Below, piece after piece: positions 10,463-22,059 of a stretch of DNA of 64,000 nt (the first letter of the stretch is position 1; each line of letters begins with the position of its first letter). The translations under genes and the position numbers were made by a program. The notes beneath the pieces were generated by a model that saw only the letters and a program-made list of their open reading frames with translations, had not been told where the DNA came from and did not search any database. Origin of the DNA: Ypsolopha sequella (Eukaryota; Arthropoda; Insecta; Lepidoptera; Ypsolophidae); contig OW203989.1 in the NCBI GenBank assembly GCA_934047225.1, forward strand, positions 7,477,977 to 7,541,976, written 5' to 3'.

Positions 10463-10749
10463 CTAATATCATAGACTAAATACTTAGTCTATGCTAATAT
10501 GACCACACGTTTGGCACTTGATTATATTTAATTATATACTGGTAACTTGCTAAAAAAGGATACACGAGTGGTGAGTGCTTCTCTAGCTCGGCTCGTTTTT
10601 TGCTTGAATATGCTATCATAACAATTACAACCTTATTTGTAAGAAAATAAAATCTAAATTAGTTGAACAATTGAATTTAGTTGAGTATTGAACAGTGCAC
10701 AGTCAAGTTCTCTATATGACGTCTTTGGGAGAAACCTTTCCTTCTCGGG

Positions 10750-10825
10750 GCTAGTTGTTCGATGAACCTGGGTCTCAAGGTGAGAGTCCGTCGTGTTACC
10801 GACTGAGCTACCGCACCATCCAAAT
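10750..10825 (-). repeat. tRNA-like (SINE head) sequence
   Basis: Read on the minus strand it gives an A-box-like GGTAGCTCAGTCGGTAACAC and a B-box-like GGTTCATCGA about 35 bases later, the layout of a tRNA pol III promoter. The acceptor stem does not pair well, so it is a tRNA-derived relic, not a functional tRNA gene. Confidence 0.5.
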
Positions 10826-10829
10826 ATAA

Positions 10830-12985
10830 AGTGCTACTTAAGAAAGATTTGACGACCTTCTTTGTATATTTACAATTGCCTGCAGTTTAAGTTCCCTATT
10901 TGTAAACGATTTTATCAGCTGTGACGACGCAATAAGTACTGCCAAATCTGCCAAGAGCTGCAAATATAAAAATCAAAAAAAAAAAAAAATTGCTGTCATG
11001 CTGGCAACCGTATTTTACTCACACAACTGTCATTTCCAAATCAATCCATAACTTACTGACCCGAAATGTCTATGTTATATGGACGGAAATCGGGCAAAAG
11101 GTTAGTCCAAAATAAATCAATCAATGGACAATGCAAAAAGTCCAATTACAAAATGTTCCAATATTTACAAGGGTACAAAGATTGACGTCAAAAGGTAAAG
11201 GTTAAGGTACGCTACGTCTAGAAGTGTTCCATATTTGTTTAGGGTCCAAGACTGGTCAGCCCTTCAAGGTTTTACCTCACTTGTAATTTAATTGGCCCCT
11301 TTTATTACTACTTCATCAGTGAAAAGTGTTTGAATCGGACCATGCCTGAAGTGGTATTACCCAGAGGCAAGTAATAGCAAAGTAAAATTTAAATGGAAGT
11401 TATTTTCTCAGGACCTAGCAACCCAAAGTAATCAGATACTGGCGCCTGCGGAAAAATTTCGAAAGCAGTTTTTAGGTGATTTGAAAAATGATCAAATCTA
11501 TGATATGTATTTTTAAACGCCCTAATCACCATTTAACGAGCTAAAGTCACTCTTGCATCGGGTGGTATTTATCAGGTTCTGAACAAACCTTTTTCTTCTT
11601 TTTTTTATGTCTTGGCAGCGGCTGCTATTTTAAGCGCTACTTTTTGCCAGTGTCAAGTCAGATATGCGAGTGAAAAATAACGCCAGAATGGCCGTTCAAT
11701 TTTATACTATAAAAAAAAGATTTACTTTTGTTTCAGCACCACCAACTTCAAAAGCTCTTTTACTTCATCAAATAAAATTGAAATCAAACGCGATCCCTTC
11801 TCAAGCTGCTGAAGGGTTGTCCCTCAACTAAATTCAATTATTTATCCACGGTGAAACGAAAGAAGCTTCATATAAATTTCAGGTGTTGACTTTATGTCAA
11901 CTGATGACTTGATGAGAGAAGTTATAAAAAATATCGGTATAAAATGTATGCGCGTTGTTTGATTACGTAGTGATGTATCAAAACGAAATAAATAGCAGTA
12001 CTTAACGTTATTTTATGCGAGTTTGTAATACAATGACGTTATCTTTCGATATATGCATATTTCGTTACAAAGTTTGATCGCTGTTAAAAGACAGGTAACA
12101 TTTAAAGAAAGGACATTTTATCAAGAGAATATACCCACACTTATGAAGAACATAGAAACTTAGTCTGGTTTTAGGGCAGGAATTGGGATAAGGCAAAAGT
12201 TATTGGGTAATGCCCTCGTGCATTTTCTACCTATATTTTGCCACTACCTCTAAAGGTAAACCTTGTGACAAAAACTGATTGCAAAATGAATACCCCATTA
12301 AATATGTGGCAGCCAGACATTATTTGCGCAATCCAATTACCTAGCTTAGCGAATATTCTGAAATAACAAGCTTTTTATGACAAAACATAACCACGCCAGG
12401 TAACGTAGCAAGTAATAAAGCGCTTCCATCCAAAGTTCGCAACTATTCAGCATTGCAGGTTTTATTCCTCAGTCTAGCTTTCCACCTTGTTTATTCGTCC
12501 AAGCTTTCCACCCACCAGTAGAAGAATACAACTGTGTTAAGCCAATGATATATTTATCATGAAGGAATAAGAGTGAAGTCTTGTGTATTTTCAGTCCGGT
12601 GGGTTGATATATTAAGTGGCCATTTTATACGTGAGTACGTGACACTATCAGGGCACGGCATGGTAGCGCTTAGTCGTGCGAAATGGACTAAAATAAATTT
12701 TGGCTAAGAATTTTTAGAGTTATAGTACAATTCTAGACACATATTATGCACATACACACACATAAATTACCGCTTTTGTGGTATATCGAGTTCAACTTGG
12801 CAGGTCGCGGGCGGCTTGGATAAACCGCGCCTATTTATCGATAAAACTTGAAAAGCATCGATAAAATTTCGGATAAAAAGCGCTCGTCACTCGTCTCGCC
12901 ACTCTCCCGGGTGACTAGTATTCCTAAAAAAGAGGAAACGATTACTTGCGTCCGCAAAAGATTGCCTTTCTTGCCCTTCTCCTTG
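10830..12985. other. No gene or repeat recognised (2.1 kb)
   Basis: AT-rich, with an A run near 10976-10990. I see no open frame of note, no internal match to other parts of the window and no inverted repeats. It could be intronic or intergenic. Confidence 0.5.
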
Positions 12986-13030
12986 CGATGGATAAATCGC
13001 CAAGTATTCAAACATAGAAATTTATTTGTG
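12986..13030 (+). repeat. Single terminal repeat of the 60228-61998 family
   Basis: GATGGATAAATCGCCAAGTA, then CATAGAAATTTATTTGTGTC, matches the terminal repeat of the large palindrome at 60228. No partner arm nearby, so a truncated or solo end. Another is at 57546-57600. Confidence 0.55.
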
Positions 13031-13600
13031 TCACAGTGACAAAATATTGCCCTTGCTCAGTGCACTTGTTTACAGGATGTGGGTAAAAAGCACAGAAACC
13101 GACTTGCTGCACTGTTCTTCGTCGTCCGCACAACACAATGTAAAAAGCTATACAATAAATTAATTAATATAAACTTCTTAGTCTGAAATACGTAAAAAAT
13201 GGTAACTGATCGTAACGAATAACGCAATGAAATAGACTTCAAAACTTTTCTTAATAAACCTCCCAGCTAACAAAGCAAACCTTGACAAAAATTTGTTCAT
13301 TTCATGAGAGGTTTTGTTTTAAATGATAAGAGAAGAGGTGCTGTAATAATCACGTTGAAAGTAACTTAAATAACAAAGAATATGTAACTAAACTAATTAT
13401 AAATTAAAATAATCTCTATACCAATAAATATGTACATCTAAAATAAACAAGGCCTCTAAAATCGACGCCTCTGGTGACCCAATGGCTGGGGGCTTACCAC
13501 GTCTGGCGATCCAGGGGGGTAATGCTGTCAGTCTCTTGGGCACTCCGCCCGACGGCAACTGCTTAGATAATACTTTTTATTCGTTATAATGCTTTAGGCC
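13031..13600. other. No feature recognised
   Basis: AT-rich. A modestly GC-rich stretch at 13470-13560 shows no coding I can support. Confidence 0.4.
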
Positions 13601-13893
13601 TTTTTAGGGTTCGGTACCCAAAGGGTAACCAACGGGACCCTAATACTAAGACTCCGCTGTCCGTCTGTCCATCTCTCACCAGGCTGTATCTCATTAACCG
13701 TGATAGTTAGACAGTTGAAATTTTCACAGATGATTTATTTCTGTTGCCGCTATAACAACAAATACAACAGAATAAAATAAATATTTAAGGGGGCTCCCAT
13801 ACAACAAACGTGATTTTTTTGCCATTTTTATAGATAATGCGGAACCCTTCATGCGCGAGTCCGACTCGCACTTGGCCGTTTTTTTTTTTTTTC
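13601..13893 (+). repeat. Lepidopteran repeat L, copy 2
   Basis: Begins TTTTTAGGGTTCGGTACCCA and ends CGCGAGTCCGACTCGCACTT before a T run. Closely similar to copy 1 at 10170, but keeps the 5' AGGGTTCGGTACC end that copy 1 lacks. Confidence 0.8.
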
Positions 13894-14149
13894 GTTGAAA
13901 TTTTAATACTTGTAGTCTTTTTGTCACCATCTAATCTAATATTTATAGCTTGTTAATATTATGTTGTTATAGCTTGTTGTAAAATTCCTTGTCCTAGCTT
14001 ACGGTTTTCTAGAATTCGATACGGGCTATCACATAACTTTCTCACTTTTCATCCCGGAAAAATAGATGGTTTATATGATTAATACTTGCGATTGTCGGTA
14101 TTTGGTGAAATGTCATCAATATCTTGATTAAAACACTGCTGTAACTATA

Positions 14150-14912
14150 AGAGCGTTTGTCCACGGTCCGGCATTGCCTCCGATAATCATCCGATAAATT
14201 CGGGATCGAAGTAGCGACCTATGTATATAAATGACTCTCTCCACAAGACTTCCAGCGGCTTGATCAGAAATAGGAGCATTTTTGGGTCCGTCATTTACCG
14301 GCTCTGATATGCTCGCAATACAAAATAAGCAAGGTCTTGACCACGGTACATCCGATCGTCTGTCATTTATTGGGCGTTTGCTGCGAGCGAGAATAAATTT
14401 GAATAAGTAAAAATAAAAATTACAAAAATTAAAAAATAATTCAAATTCATATTTACACGTTAATAGAGTAAGTAGAACAAAACAAAACAAGTGATGACTA
14501 TATGGATAGGATATTAAAAAATAACCGTGCAAAGTTTTTTCGAGGCAGGCTTTATTGTCAACGATCTAAACAATCCACGACGACACCGCACGCGTAATCA
14601 CTCTTGCGGGCGTAGCATAGTGTTTAAACGCGCGCGACGCCACTAGTTGAATCACAAGTGCAAGGAGCGTGAGGTACTGTTTAATCGCAAAACATCATGT
14701 CGCGCTCCTCGCCCCTTTGATTTAACTAAGTGACATCGCGCGTGATTAAACACTGTGCTACGAGGCTTGGTAAAATGAGCTTTTGATATCGGAGCCGAAT
14801 CCGGACCAGTATACAGATAGCTTCTGACAATGCTCCGTACTCCGGCTCCGGCGTTTGACGGAGGTGTATCGGAGCCGTCATTTCATTTACCGGACCGTGA
14901 ACAAAAGCACTA
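14150..14912. mobile_element. Probable inverted-repeat DNA element with a nested foldback
   Basis: GCGTTTGTCCACGGTCCGG at the left matches, inverted, CCGGACCGTGAACAAAAGC at the right. CCGATAATCATCCGATAAA and related CGGAGCC/CCGTCATTT words occur near both ends. A separate palindrome (14611-14770) sits inside. No transposase is readable, and the 134-residue minus-strand ORF here has no family I recognise. No clean target duplication seen. Confidence 0.5.
14611..14770. repeat. GC-rich foldback
   Basis: GGCGTAGCATAGTGTTTAAA plus CGCGCGCGACG pairs with the right arm CGCGCGTGATTAAACACTGT plus GCTACGAGGC. GTGCAAGGAGCG pairs with CGCTCCTCGC nearer the centre. About 160 bp. Confidence 0.65.
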
Positions 14913-15185
14913 ACAGTGAATCAGTACAACTGTTTTATTTAAGAATATAGATGGTTTATTTTAGACTACATAAAAATGCATACAAAGCCATATAAAATAA
15001 GTTTAATTAGGAAAAAACATTGCAGTTCCGTTTTATATATGTCCGAAGTTTGTTCGGGGACACAAAGGAAAGTGGTTTTTCTTCTAATGGAACTTGAAAG
15101 TTTGAAGGAGTTTAAGATAAGGCTACGGCTTAATTGATAGCATTTATGGTACAATATTATGTGCCATAGGCGAAATTTAATCAAT

Positions 15186-15417
15186 TACCCGAATTCATAC
15201 TGGAAACTCGGTTCGTGATCAGAAACAAGGTTCAATGATCCTTTTCTTAGAAATCGTAAATAAAATATTTGTTCCCATACTGGACTGGACTAGTCCAAAT
15301 ACAATTCCTGGTCAGGTAAGGGAGCAAAAAAAAAAAAACTATTTTTCAAATTTCATCTGAAGGGTCATTAAACATGTTCTTGATCACTAACCGAGTCTCC
15401 AGTATTAATTCGGGTGG
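15186..15417. repeat. Foldback element, family F, diverged copy
   Basis: CGAATTCATACTGGAAACTC, GTGATCAG and AAGGTTCAATGATCC are mirrored by AGGGTCATTAAACATGTTCTTGATCACT-type text and TCTCCAGTATTAATTCGGGT. The ATTCATACTGGA-GGCT core is shared with 18266-18535 and 41449-41718. Confidence 0.6.
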
Positions 15418-15452
15418 TTGATTAAATTTCACCTTATACATGATATTAAGAT

Positions 15453-15686
15453 GAAGTTGCGGAAGCCGAAAACTGCCGATAGTACAAGTCCATACGAACA
15501 ACACTTCGTGAAAAAATTTGGGAAATCGAGAAAAAAAATACAAATGTTTCATACATTTTGTTCGGGTAGCTATGTAACTTTTCTATGGAACAGCCGTTTT
15601 TTTTATTTTTCGCGATACGATGTTTGGATCCATAGTTGTTTGTATGGACGAGTACTATCGCCAGTTTCCGGCTTCTGCATGTTCCT
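15453..15686. repeat. Inverted repeat, about 235 bp
   Basis: GCGGAAGCCGAAAACTGCCG, ATAGTACAAGTCCATACGAA and CAACA pair with TTGTATGGACGAGTACTATC and GCCAGTTTCCGGCTTCTGC. A related half (CGTATAGACGAGTATTTTCA, GTTTTCGGCTT) lies at about 59045-59085. A 136-residue ORF crossing it has no recognisable domain. Confidence 0.6.
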
Positions 15687-15689
15687 CTT

Positions 15690-16027
15690 AACACCCAGTG
15701 TACAGGCTGTAAATGCTAGTCCAAGAATCCCTTTAGGATGTGAAAGTATACCCGATACTGGTACAATATTGATAAAATATATACTCCTTAAATTTTACCA
15801 AAAATTATATTATTTTTCTAAGCTGTAGCTACGTGCTCATCAACGCAGTTCATTCACCCGTAGCGCGGTGTCGACCGATCACATTGAGTTATAATGTGTT
15901 CTGTGCTATTGACGCTATCAGAGGTCAACGACCAGCGAGGGTGTCCACGAGATTAGTGTATTTTAAGTTAGGACTGTACATGAGCCTAGAGCATGAACAA
16001 CGCCTGACTTTTGAAGATTCGTTTGAA
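15690..16027. other. No feature recognised
   Basis: No recognisable coding or repeat. Confidence 0.4.
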
Positions 16028-16470
16028 GAAATCTTACTCTCCTTGTATTGAAGAAAACATATTTGATTTACTGATCTTTTATTTTGGGATTCTACTTATA
16101 AACAATGTATTAAGATATATACTTTTGTCCAAAAAAAAATGTTTTTCACCCTTCTTTTTAGTATTCAAACGTTCGTTTCAAGAACGCGGTTAAGATATCA
16201 ACTTGTTTTTTTTTTTTCATAAATTAGGTAATAGAAATATGAAGGGATTCTACTTAAATCCAATAGTTTTTTCCTACAAAATATTTCAGTATTAGCTAAA
16301 AACACACCAATTTGTTATTTCGCTGCCTGATCATTTGTATTACGCGTCCAAGAAAAAGAGGCCAATGAGCCAACATATAATCGCCTCTATCAAAAGCAAA
16401 TAAGGTCTTTGCCATTGGACTTATTGTGCTGGACGGATAATAAAAAAAGTTGCTAGGGTAAGCCATCCTT
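16028..16470 (+). repeat. Dispersed repeat C, copy 2
   Basis: Full-length match to 8464-8895, starting GAAATCTTACTCTCC and TATTGAAGAAAACATATTTG and ending AAGTTGCTAGGGTAAGCCAT. Confidence 0.75.
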
Positions 16471-16536
16471 TTAACAAATCATGACATTTTAGGGTACTGG
16501 TAAAACATTTGAAATTGCCACCATTTTATCAATCAA

Positions 16537-17345
16537 TCAATCAATCAAATGTCTTTATTGCTGAAACACAGGTAACTATAGATGTCACAACGTTGATGCA
16601 GGTATTGTTCTTCCGTGCTCTGCCTATTACAGCATGCAAATAATATAAAACATAACTAAAACTAAACAACTTAACCGATCGGCCACAGCTTCAGGCTTCG
16701 AGAGGCGCGCCAAGCGGTTCTTCTTGCAACGGCGCCAGCAGAGAACAAATGTATGAAGTTGTATAGAGCCGGCCATGGGTCGCCGCTCGCGCATCTTGTC
16801 CGGCTTCGAGTGACTTGCGCTCTCGCGATGGCGGTGTGCGGGGAGGCGGGCGGTTGAAACAGTGATCGAGCGCACAGGACGAACCTAGTGTCGAGCGCTT
16901 TGAGCGAGCGAGCGCGCTATACATCCGATGCGGTCGAAGGCGCTGATGCTACAACTCGTGTCGTGGCAAGGCAAAGCCCGTCGCAAAAACCGCCTGGAAG
17001 CGCAGCAAGAAGTGCCGCCAGAAGCCTGAAGCTATGGCTGAGGGGTAAGACATACAATCTAATGTGGAGAAATCCCAAACAAAATGAATTATAGGTACGG
17101 AATAGATTAGGTTACTATCTAGGTACATCTGTCATCGAATGTATTACCGAATTTGGTCTGCTAGTAGTATGCTCTATCGAGAAGTAGTGTTTTCAATTTC
17201 AATTTAAAACTGGATAGGTTACCTATGCCACGTATATTGGCTGGTATTTTGTTATAGATCTCCGGGGCCATTCCTACCACATTCATTACACTTTATGAGT
17301 CATACCAACATACTCTTAATGGATTCTTGCCTTTGCTTTTAAACC
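16537..17345 (-). pseudogene. LINE 3' end: reverse-transcriptase C-terminus and 3' UTR
   Basis: On the minus strand, about 17290-17175 reads GMAPEIYNKIPANIRGIGNL, then SSFKLKLKTLLLDRAYY and a stop. This is the NKxPxxIR...FKxxLKxxL pattern at the extreme C-terminus of many insect LINE (CR1/Jockey-like) polymerases. About 600 bases of 3' UTR follow, including a GC-rich part (16680-16960), then AATAAA at about 16555 and a TTGA tandem tail (16531-16550). 5' truncated, as is usual for target-primed insertion. ORFs inside the GC-rich part are shadows. Clade not certain. Confidence 0.6.
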
Positions 17346-17349
17346 CTGT

Positions 17350-18265
17350 ATGTGTAACATAATATCATTATCATGACGATGGCAGAGTGCCAAAATTCCG
17401 TGACGCGACCCCTTAACGCGCCATCACGTGATCTTCAATAAATAATGACGGCTAATAGCTAGCAGCGAACATGCTCTTAATGGGAAGCTTACTTCGAGAT
17501 ATAAAATTAACCAAACTTAAGAAAAAAAAAATACATTTTTAGTCTATGGACACGGCAGTTTTGAGCACTATGTTCTCATAAATCGATTTCCTACCAAACT
17601 CCTTTAAATCTTGTGAAAATCCGGTACAAAAACTGCATTCAGTTTCAAACTCCGCTACATTCACAATAATTATAATTTCAAATTTGTACCCAACTTGCAG
17701 AAGCCCGAAAGTATATCAAACGAGATTTTGATGCAAATATCAAGAAATATGATTATTGATACTACACATAAAACCAGTTTTTGATTATTTTGGGGCTCCG
17801 TCAAATATTTCGTTTTTCAAAATGGTTCTATCGCCAAAAAGGCTACCACTGCTATAGTATTTGTATACTTCCCAACTACTGACGGTGACTTGCTAAAAAG
17901 CATGTATTTGTGCCCAAAGTACGGCGATAACGCGATTAGATACGACCTATAACGTTAAAAGGTTAATATATCGGTGAAAAGTGGACGTTACGAGTGTTCT
18001 AGTGACATCCTTATTTCTAGGAACACCTCCGACACCCCCTTGAGGATGTGTCGTGACAATATGTTTTAATATGCGATATACTTAATAGGAGGCTTCATGG
18101 AGGATCGACTCATGGTCACATTCTTTTAATGTTTTTTTTATGACGTCATTAATTTGGATCACGACTGCCTTTTGTGTTCTCTTCTTATAATCTAATCTCT
18201 TATTATGGTATTTTTCAATCTCTTTTGTTTTCATGCGCATCAGAGAGCGGAATTTTTTCGTCTCT
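17350..18265. other. No gene seen
   Basis: AT-rich. GACACCCCCTTGAGGATGTG at about 18029-18048 looks like a scrap of the SINE 3' end seen in full at 22060-22403. Nothing else assigned. Confidence 0.45.
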
Positions 18266-18535
18266 TATACAAGGTGACTTTTTTATCATCGTCCAAATTC
18301 ATACTGGTGGCTTGGTAAGTGATCAGTATCATGGATCAATAACAATTTTAGTGAAATTCGTAAAATGAAATTTCGACTCCCCATAGTGAGTCACTCGGGA
18401 CTGGAACTGAATTTCTATGGGAAGCCGAAATTTCATTTTATGAATTTCACAAAAATTGTTACTGATCCAAGATACTGATCACTTATCAAGCCTCCAGTAT
18501 GAATTTGGACGATGATCAAAAAGTCACCTTGTATA
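18266..18535. mobile_element. Foldback element, family F, best copy
   Basis: Near-perfect palindrome of 270 bp. The ends are TACAAGGTGACTTTTT and its complement AAAAAGTCACCTTGTA, each next to TA, suggesting a TA target duplication and Tc1/mariner-type mobilisation. Arms of about 110 bases include GTCCAAATTCATACTGGTGG and TGAAATTTCG around a short centre. Related copies at 41449-41718 and 15186-15417. Confidence 0.75.
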
Positions 18536-18623
18536 TAAGCTTTACCTTCACTCTTTACCCCACATCACCTATTGATGGGTATTAGGTTAGGCATAAACTA
18601 CCACTAAATATGTGCAATGAGAC

Positions 18624-19117
18624 TTAAGGCGTATGACCACGCTAAATAAGCAACTCGATGTGTGTCGGTACAAATATCAACGGAAACTACATTGAAATAA
18701 TGTTCATTTCAGCGTGCCTTGAAAAGTGGCTGTTACGACAATCACTGTGTCTCCGGCTATCGCAAAATAGGAGAAAATAATACTTTTCACATGGAAGCCA
18801 TGAACGGAAAAAAAATTTTGAACTTGAATTTTTTAGATCTAAAAATTTCCTATAATTTGGTGAAATAATAATTAAAATCGCTTTAGGCGTTTGGAAGGAG
18901 TAAGATAATTCTTGTGTTAATCATGTGAAACTTTCGATGACTTTCGATTTTTTTTGTCAAAACTTACAATAGAAAAACAGTTTATGAAACTTAAAATTTA
19001 TTTTTGACTCTATAATGCCTATCATATATTTTTATGAAAGTTTTTGGACCACCCCTGTGGGAGGAGTAGGCCTTCAAAGACATATCCAAATTTCAGTTGG
19101 CGTATCCATTCGCTTGA
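18624..19117 (+). mobile_element. TTAA-type element, family 2, copy 1
   Basis: 494 bp, strongly matching 51540-52034 throughout. The left end is TTAAGGCGTATGACCACGC. The right end is GGCGTATCCATTCGCTTGA, where TTAA has become TTGA. Non-coding. Landmarks are ACTCGATGTGTGTCGGTACA and GAACTTGAATTTTTTAGATC. Confidence 0.75.
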
Positions 19118-19215
19118 AATAAATTCCACCAACTTGCAATGCGCTTTCACGCGCTCTGATTGGCTAACCCAACACCACCCAGTGATAGAAACGGAGAATC
19201 CCGGTAAGTGGGAGT
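19117..19215 (+). repeat. Dispersed repeat D, copy 2
   Basis: Matches 9964-10055 (AAATAAATTCCACCAACTTG, GCTCTGATTGGCTAACCC, CAGTGATAGAAA). It starts exactly where the TTAA element ends, so that element inserted at or next to this repeat's edge. Confidence 0.6.
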
Positions 19216-19238
19216 AAGATAAATTCAAGTATATGTAA

Positions 19239-19630
19239 TAGTAGTTTATGCTACAAGGGCGCAAAGGAATAAATTACGAGGACGATTTAAAACACGAGCG
19301 TAGCGAGTGTTTTAAACGTAACCGAGTAATTTATTACTTTTACGCCCGTGTATCATACTACTTTTTGAAATGCATAGTGTGAGGAAATGAAAACAAATAT
19401 AATCTTCTGAACTTTAAATTATGATTGGCTCAAAAGGATTGTATCCAGAGCCGTTAAACAGTGGAAAAAGAAGTATAACATATATGGTACACAGAAAAGG
19501 CTGCAGGTTAGCCAACCATTGCAAATGAATTAAAAAAAATAATAATAATAAAGCCCTAGGGCAAAATAATCGACTTTCTGTTCGGTTTTGATGCATAAAA
19601 AGTGTCTCTTTACGAGCACTTGCATTGAAA
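19239..19630. mobile_element. Hairpin-bearing dispersed element, copy 2 (inverted)
   Basis: Reverse-complement match to 6728-7130. The hairpin part is 19239-19362 and the flanking part runs to about 19630 (ACTTGCATTGAAAA). A 106-residue minus ORF beyond it (19414-19734) is a repeat shadow. Confidence 0.7.
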
Positions 19631-19950
19631 AAATATTTATTAGTGGGCAAAATCGGACAGTACAGCATTTTCATTCTCGGAGCAAATTGTTCGACGTTAT
19701 TAGGCCTTTTGTGGCTTCTTTGGTATCTGGTCAACTACATCCATGCTTACAATGCATTCAATAACATATTACTCATGCATAATTAATATTCAAAATTCAA
19801 CAAGCTTATTTTGTAGAGAAGGTATACATAATACACTTTTTACAAGACAAATTAAATCTTATAAAAATATATTTAATAAAATAATAAACGTACAAGAACG
19901 TTAAATGTATATTTAATTTAAGACTTAAGACTGAATAAATGTACGTGAAA
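19631..19950. other. No feature recognised
   Basis: AT-rich and without recognisable coding. Confidence 0.4.
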
Positions 19951-20185
19951 AAAATAGTATTTTGTGCAACTGTAACATAATGTAAGACATTTTCGACAAT
20001 AATAGACTGCACGAGTGGCTTAAGAAATTATTCGTTACTCGTTGTCACTTGTGATTGGTTCTCTAACGGTCTTATAATAAATTTGGCCAATCACAGCTTA
20101 GAATTGCATTATAACATCGGTTAAACCATGAAACCGCTTTTGATGTTTTAATTACCTTAAAAGTTATTAAAGAGTAGATAAAATC
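19951..20185 (+). repeat. Dispersed repeat A, copy 2 (uninterrupted)
   Basis: Continuous version of the repeat split at 321-1140. It runs from AAATAGTATTTTGTGCAACT through CACGAGTGGCTTAAGAAATT and GTGATTGGTTCTCTA to TTTTGATGTTTTAATTACC. Confidence 0.65.
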
Positions 20186-20454
20186 CATTTTTTTACTTCT
20201 AAGTTGTAGGTAACTTATGTTGCTTCTTGGTTTTAAAATCTACAAACAAAAGCTATTTAAAATCATTGATAAGAAACCTTTGTGCTATCTTTGCATGTAC
20301 TATATACCTAAATCAGTCTTCCCCTTAATGATATCAAACATAATTTGCTGAAAGGGTTTAAATTATATATCTTGTGAGGACATTTTATATACATCTATAT
20401 CGTCAGAAAATTTTAGAAGAAAGAGACTAGTTGAGTCAGTCGTGCATCAGATTC

Positions 20455-20877
20455 TTAAGGAGGTATACCGTCAAAATTGACACTTTTTAAAGTTATTTAT
20501 CAGCTGTTCAAAAGAAGTCCCAAGTTAAATAAATTAGTATAACAATTTTGGGACCTTTTCCTAGATTTTTGTATATCAGAAACGCGAGTGAAGGAATTTC
20601 ACTTGATACAAATAATTATTGAAATAAGGTCTAAATTTACACTTTTTTTGATATTCTAATAAATTAGGAGAGCATACAGACTTCCAAATTTTTTTTTGGA
20701 TGTGTTTTAACAATACCTAAATTATCGGTGATGGATATTTTCATAGCTATTTTAGTTATTTTTGTATTAATTTAAAACCGACTTTTTGTCAATTTTCGCC
20801 GATTCCGTTCCTTTCGCACTGCGGGTCTTTCCACCTGGAGTAACGGGGACCTTTGCGCGGACGATATATCACCTTAA
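20455..20877 (+). mobile_element. TTAA-type element, family 1, copy 2 (intact ends)
   Basis: 423 bp flanked by TTAA on both sides. The ends TTAAGGAGGTATACCGTC and GACGATATATCACCTTAA are inverted repeats of about 14-16 bases with mismatches. Internal text such as AATAATTATTGAAATAAGGT and TTTAAAACCGACTTTTTG matches 7976-8399. Non-autonomous, no coding. Confidence 0.8.
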
Positions 20878-20948
20878 TCAGATATCCTGTGGTTGATTCT
20901 TGTCACCCAACTAGATCAGACAAAAGACGCATGACTCAAGTGATTGAA

Positions 20949-21080
20949 CTACAGTTTATGTTACAAGTGCAGTAAGAAGGCAATAACTTACGAGGACGAT
21001 TTGAAACACGAGTGAGTGTTAGCGAGTGTTTCAAACGTTTCGAGTAAGTTATTGCCTTTACTCACGTGTATCATACTGCG
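20949..21080. repeat. Hairpin repeat, third copy
   Basis: CTACAGTTTATGTTACAAGT pairs with ACTCACGTGTATCATACTGC around AACACGAGTGAGTGTTAGCG. Homologous to the hairpins at 7008-7130 and 19239-19362, followed by the shared TTTTTCAATACATAGTGT flank. Confidence 0.65.
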
Positions 21081-21168
21081 TTTTTCAATACATAGTGTTG
21101 TGAGTAAATAAAAGATACATAATTAAAGAAAAAAGTAATTAATATTAAAGTGATAGGTAGGTACATAA

Positions 21169-21498
21169 GGTGGTAGAGCTGATGCCGGGCTCGACTGTGG
21201 AGGTACCACCATCTTGCGAAGTAATTCGGGGGAGAGTAAGAGGACAGCTCACAGGCAAAAAACCAGGAGGCCCACTATGCCTGGGACCGATGGATGGCAG
21301 TATATATATCCGTAATAGCCGGGCCTCATATGGAACAGACTGGTGACGGACAGCGGCGTCACTGGTGCGAGGGTTCCGGCACCGCTCTCACCAACGTGTG
21401 TGAGTATGGGCAATTCTTCCAGGATGACCGCCGGGAGTGGCAAAATCCTGCAAAGGCTTATGTCCAGCAGTGCACGAACTAGGCTGATGGAAGGATGA
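21169..21498 (+). mobile_element. SINE-like element with an RTE 3' end, copy 2
   Basis: Matches 390-734. It begins TGGTAGAGCTGATGCCGGGC, where TGGTAGAGCTGAT is faintly A-box-like. It ends in a readable RTE C-terminus, FFQDDRREWQNPAKAYVQQC and TN, then a stop and a GATGGAAGGATG tail. Confidence 0.65.
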
Positions 21499-21499
21499 T

Positions 21500-21893
21500 C
21501 GATTTTTTATCTAGCTATTCCACCTATAAACAATGTATTAAGATTTATACTATTGTCAAAAAAAAATGTTGTCCAACCTCTTTTGTTTGTTTTCAAACGT
21601 TCGTTTCAAATACGCGGTTAAGATATCAACTTGTTTTTTTTTATAAAATATGCAATAAAAATATTTATTGGATTATACCTAAATCCAAAATTTTTTCCCT
21701 ACAAAATATTTCAGTATTAGCTAAAAACACACCAATTTGTTGTTTCGCTGCGTGATCACTAGTATTACGCGTCCAAAAAAAAGATGCCAAAGAGCCAACA
21801 TATAATCGCCTCTATGAAAAGCAAATAAGGTCTTTGCCAATAAACTTATTGTGCTGTACGGGTAATAAAAAAAGTTGCTAGGGTATGCCATCC
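21500..21893 (+). repeat. Dispersed repeat C, copy 3
   Basis: Matches 8464-8895 but starts later (TTTTTATCTAGCTATTCCAC), directly after the RTE-tailed element. Ends AAGTTGCTAGGGTATGCCAT. Confidence 0.75.
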
Positions 21894-22059
21894 TCTTAAA
21901 GATAGGTGCGTAGTAACATTCAGTCGTCTGTTACCGACTTCCTGAACATACCACCTTGTATGCTCCCACTTTTTGGGTGAGCGCCCTTCATCCTTGGTTT
22001 CATCGATTCTTTCCATTGTTTAAAAAAAAACATTATGTTTATAATATTTTTATAAAATA

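Noticed and set aside
14128..14532. 134-residue minus-strand ORF
   Set aside because: Lies in a non-coding inverted-repeat element; composition follows AT-rich DNA; no motif.
15418..15828. 136-residue plus-strand ORF
   Set aside because: Spans a palindrome, so its two halves read arm and anti-arm; not a protein.
19414..19734. 106-residue minus-strand ORF
   Set aside because: Mostly inside the repeat shared with 6728-7130, where the frame is not kept.
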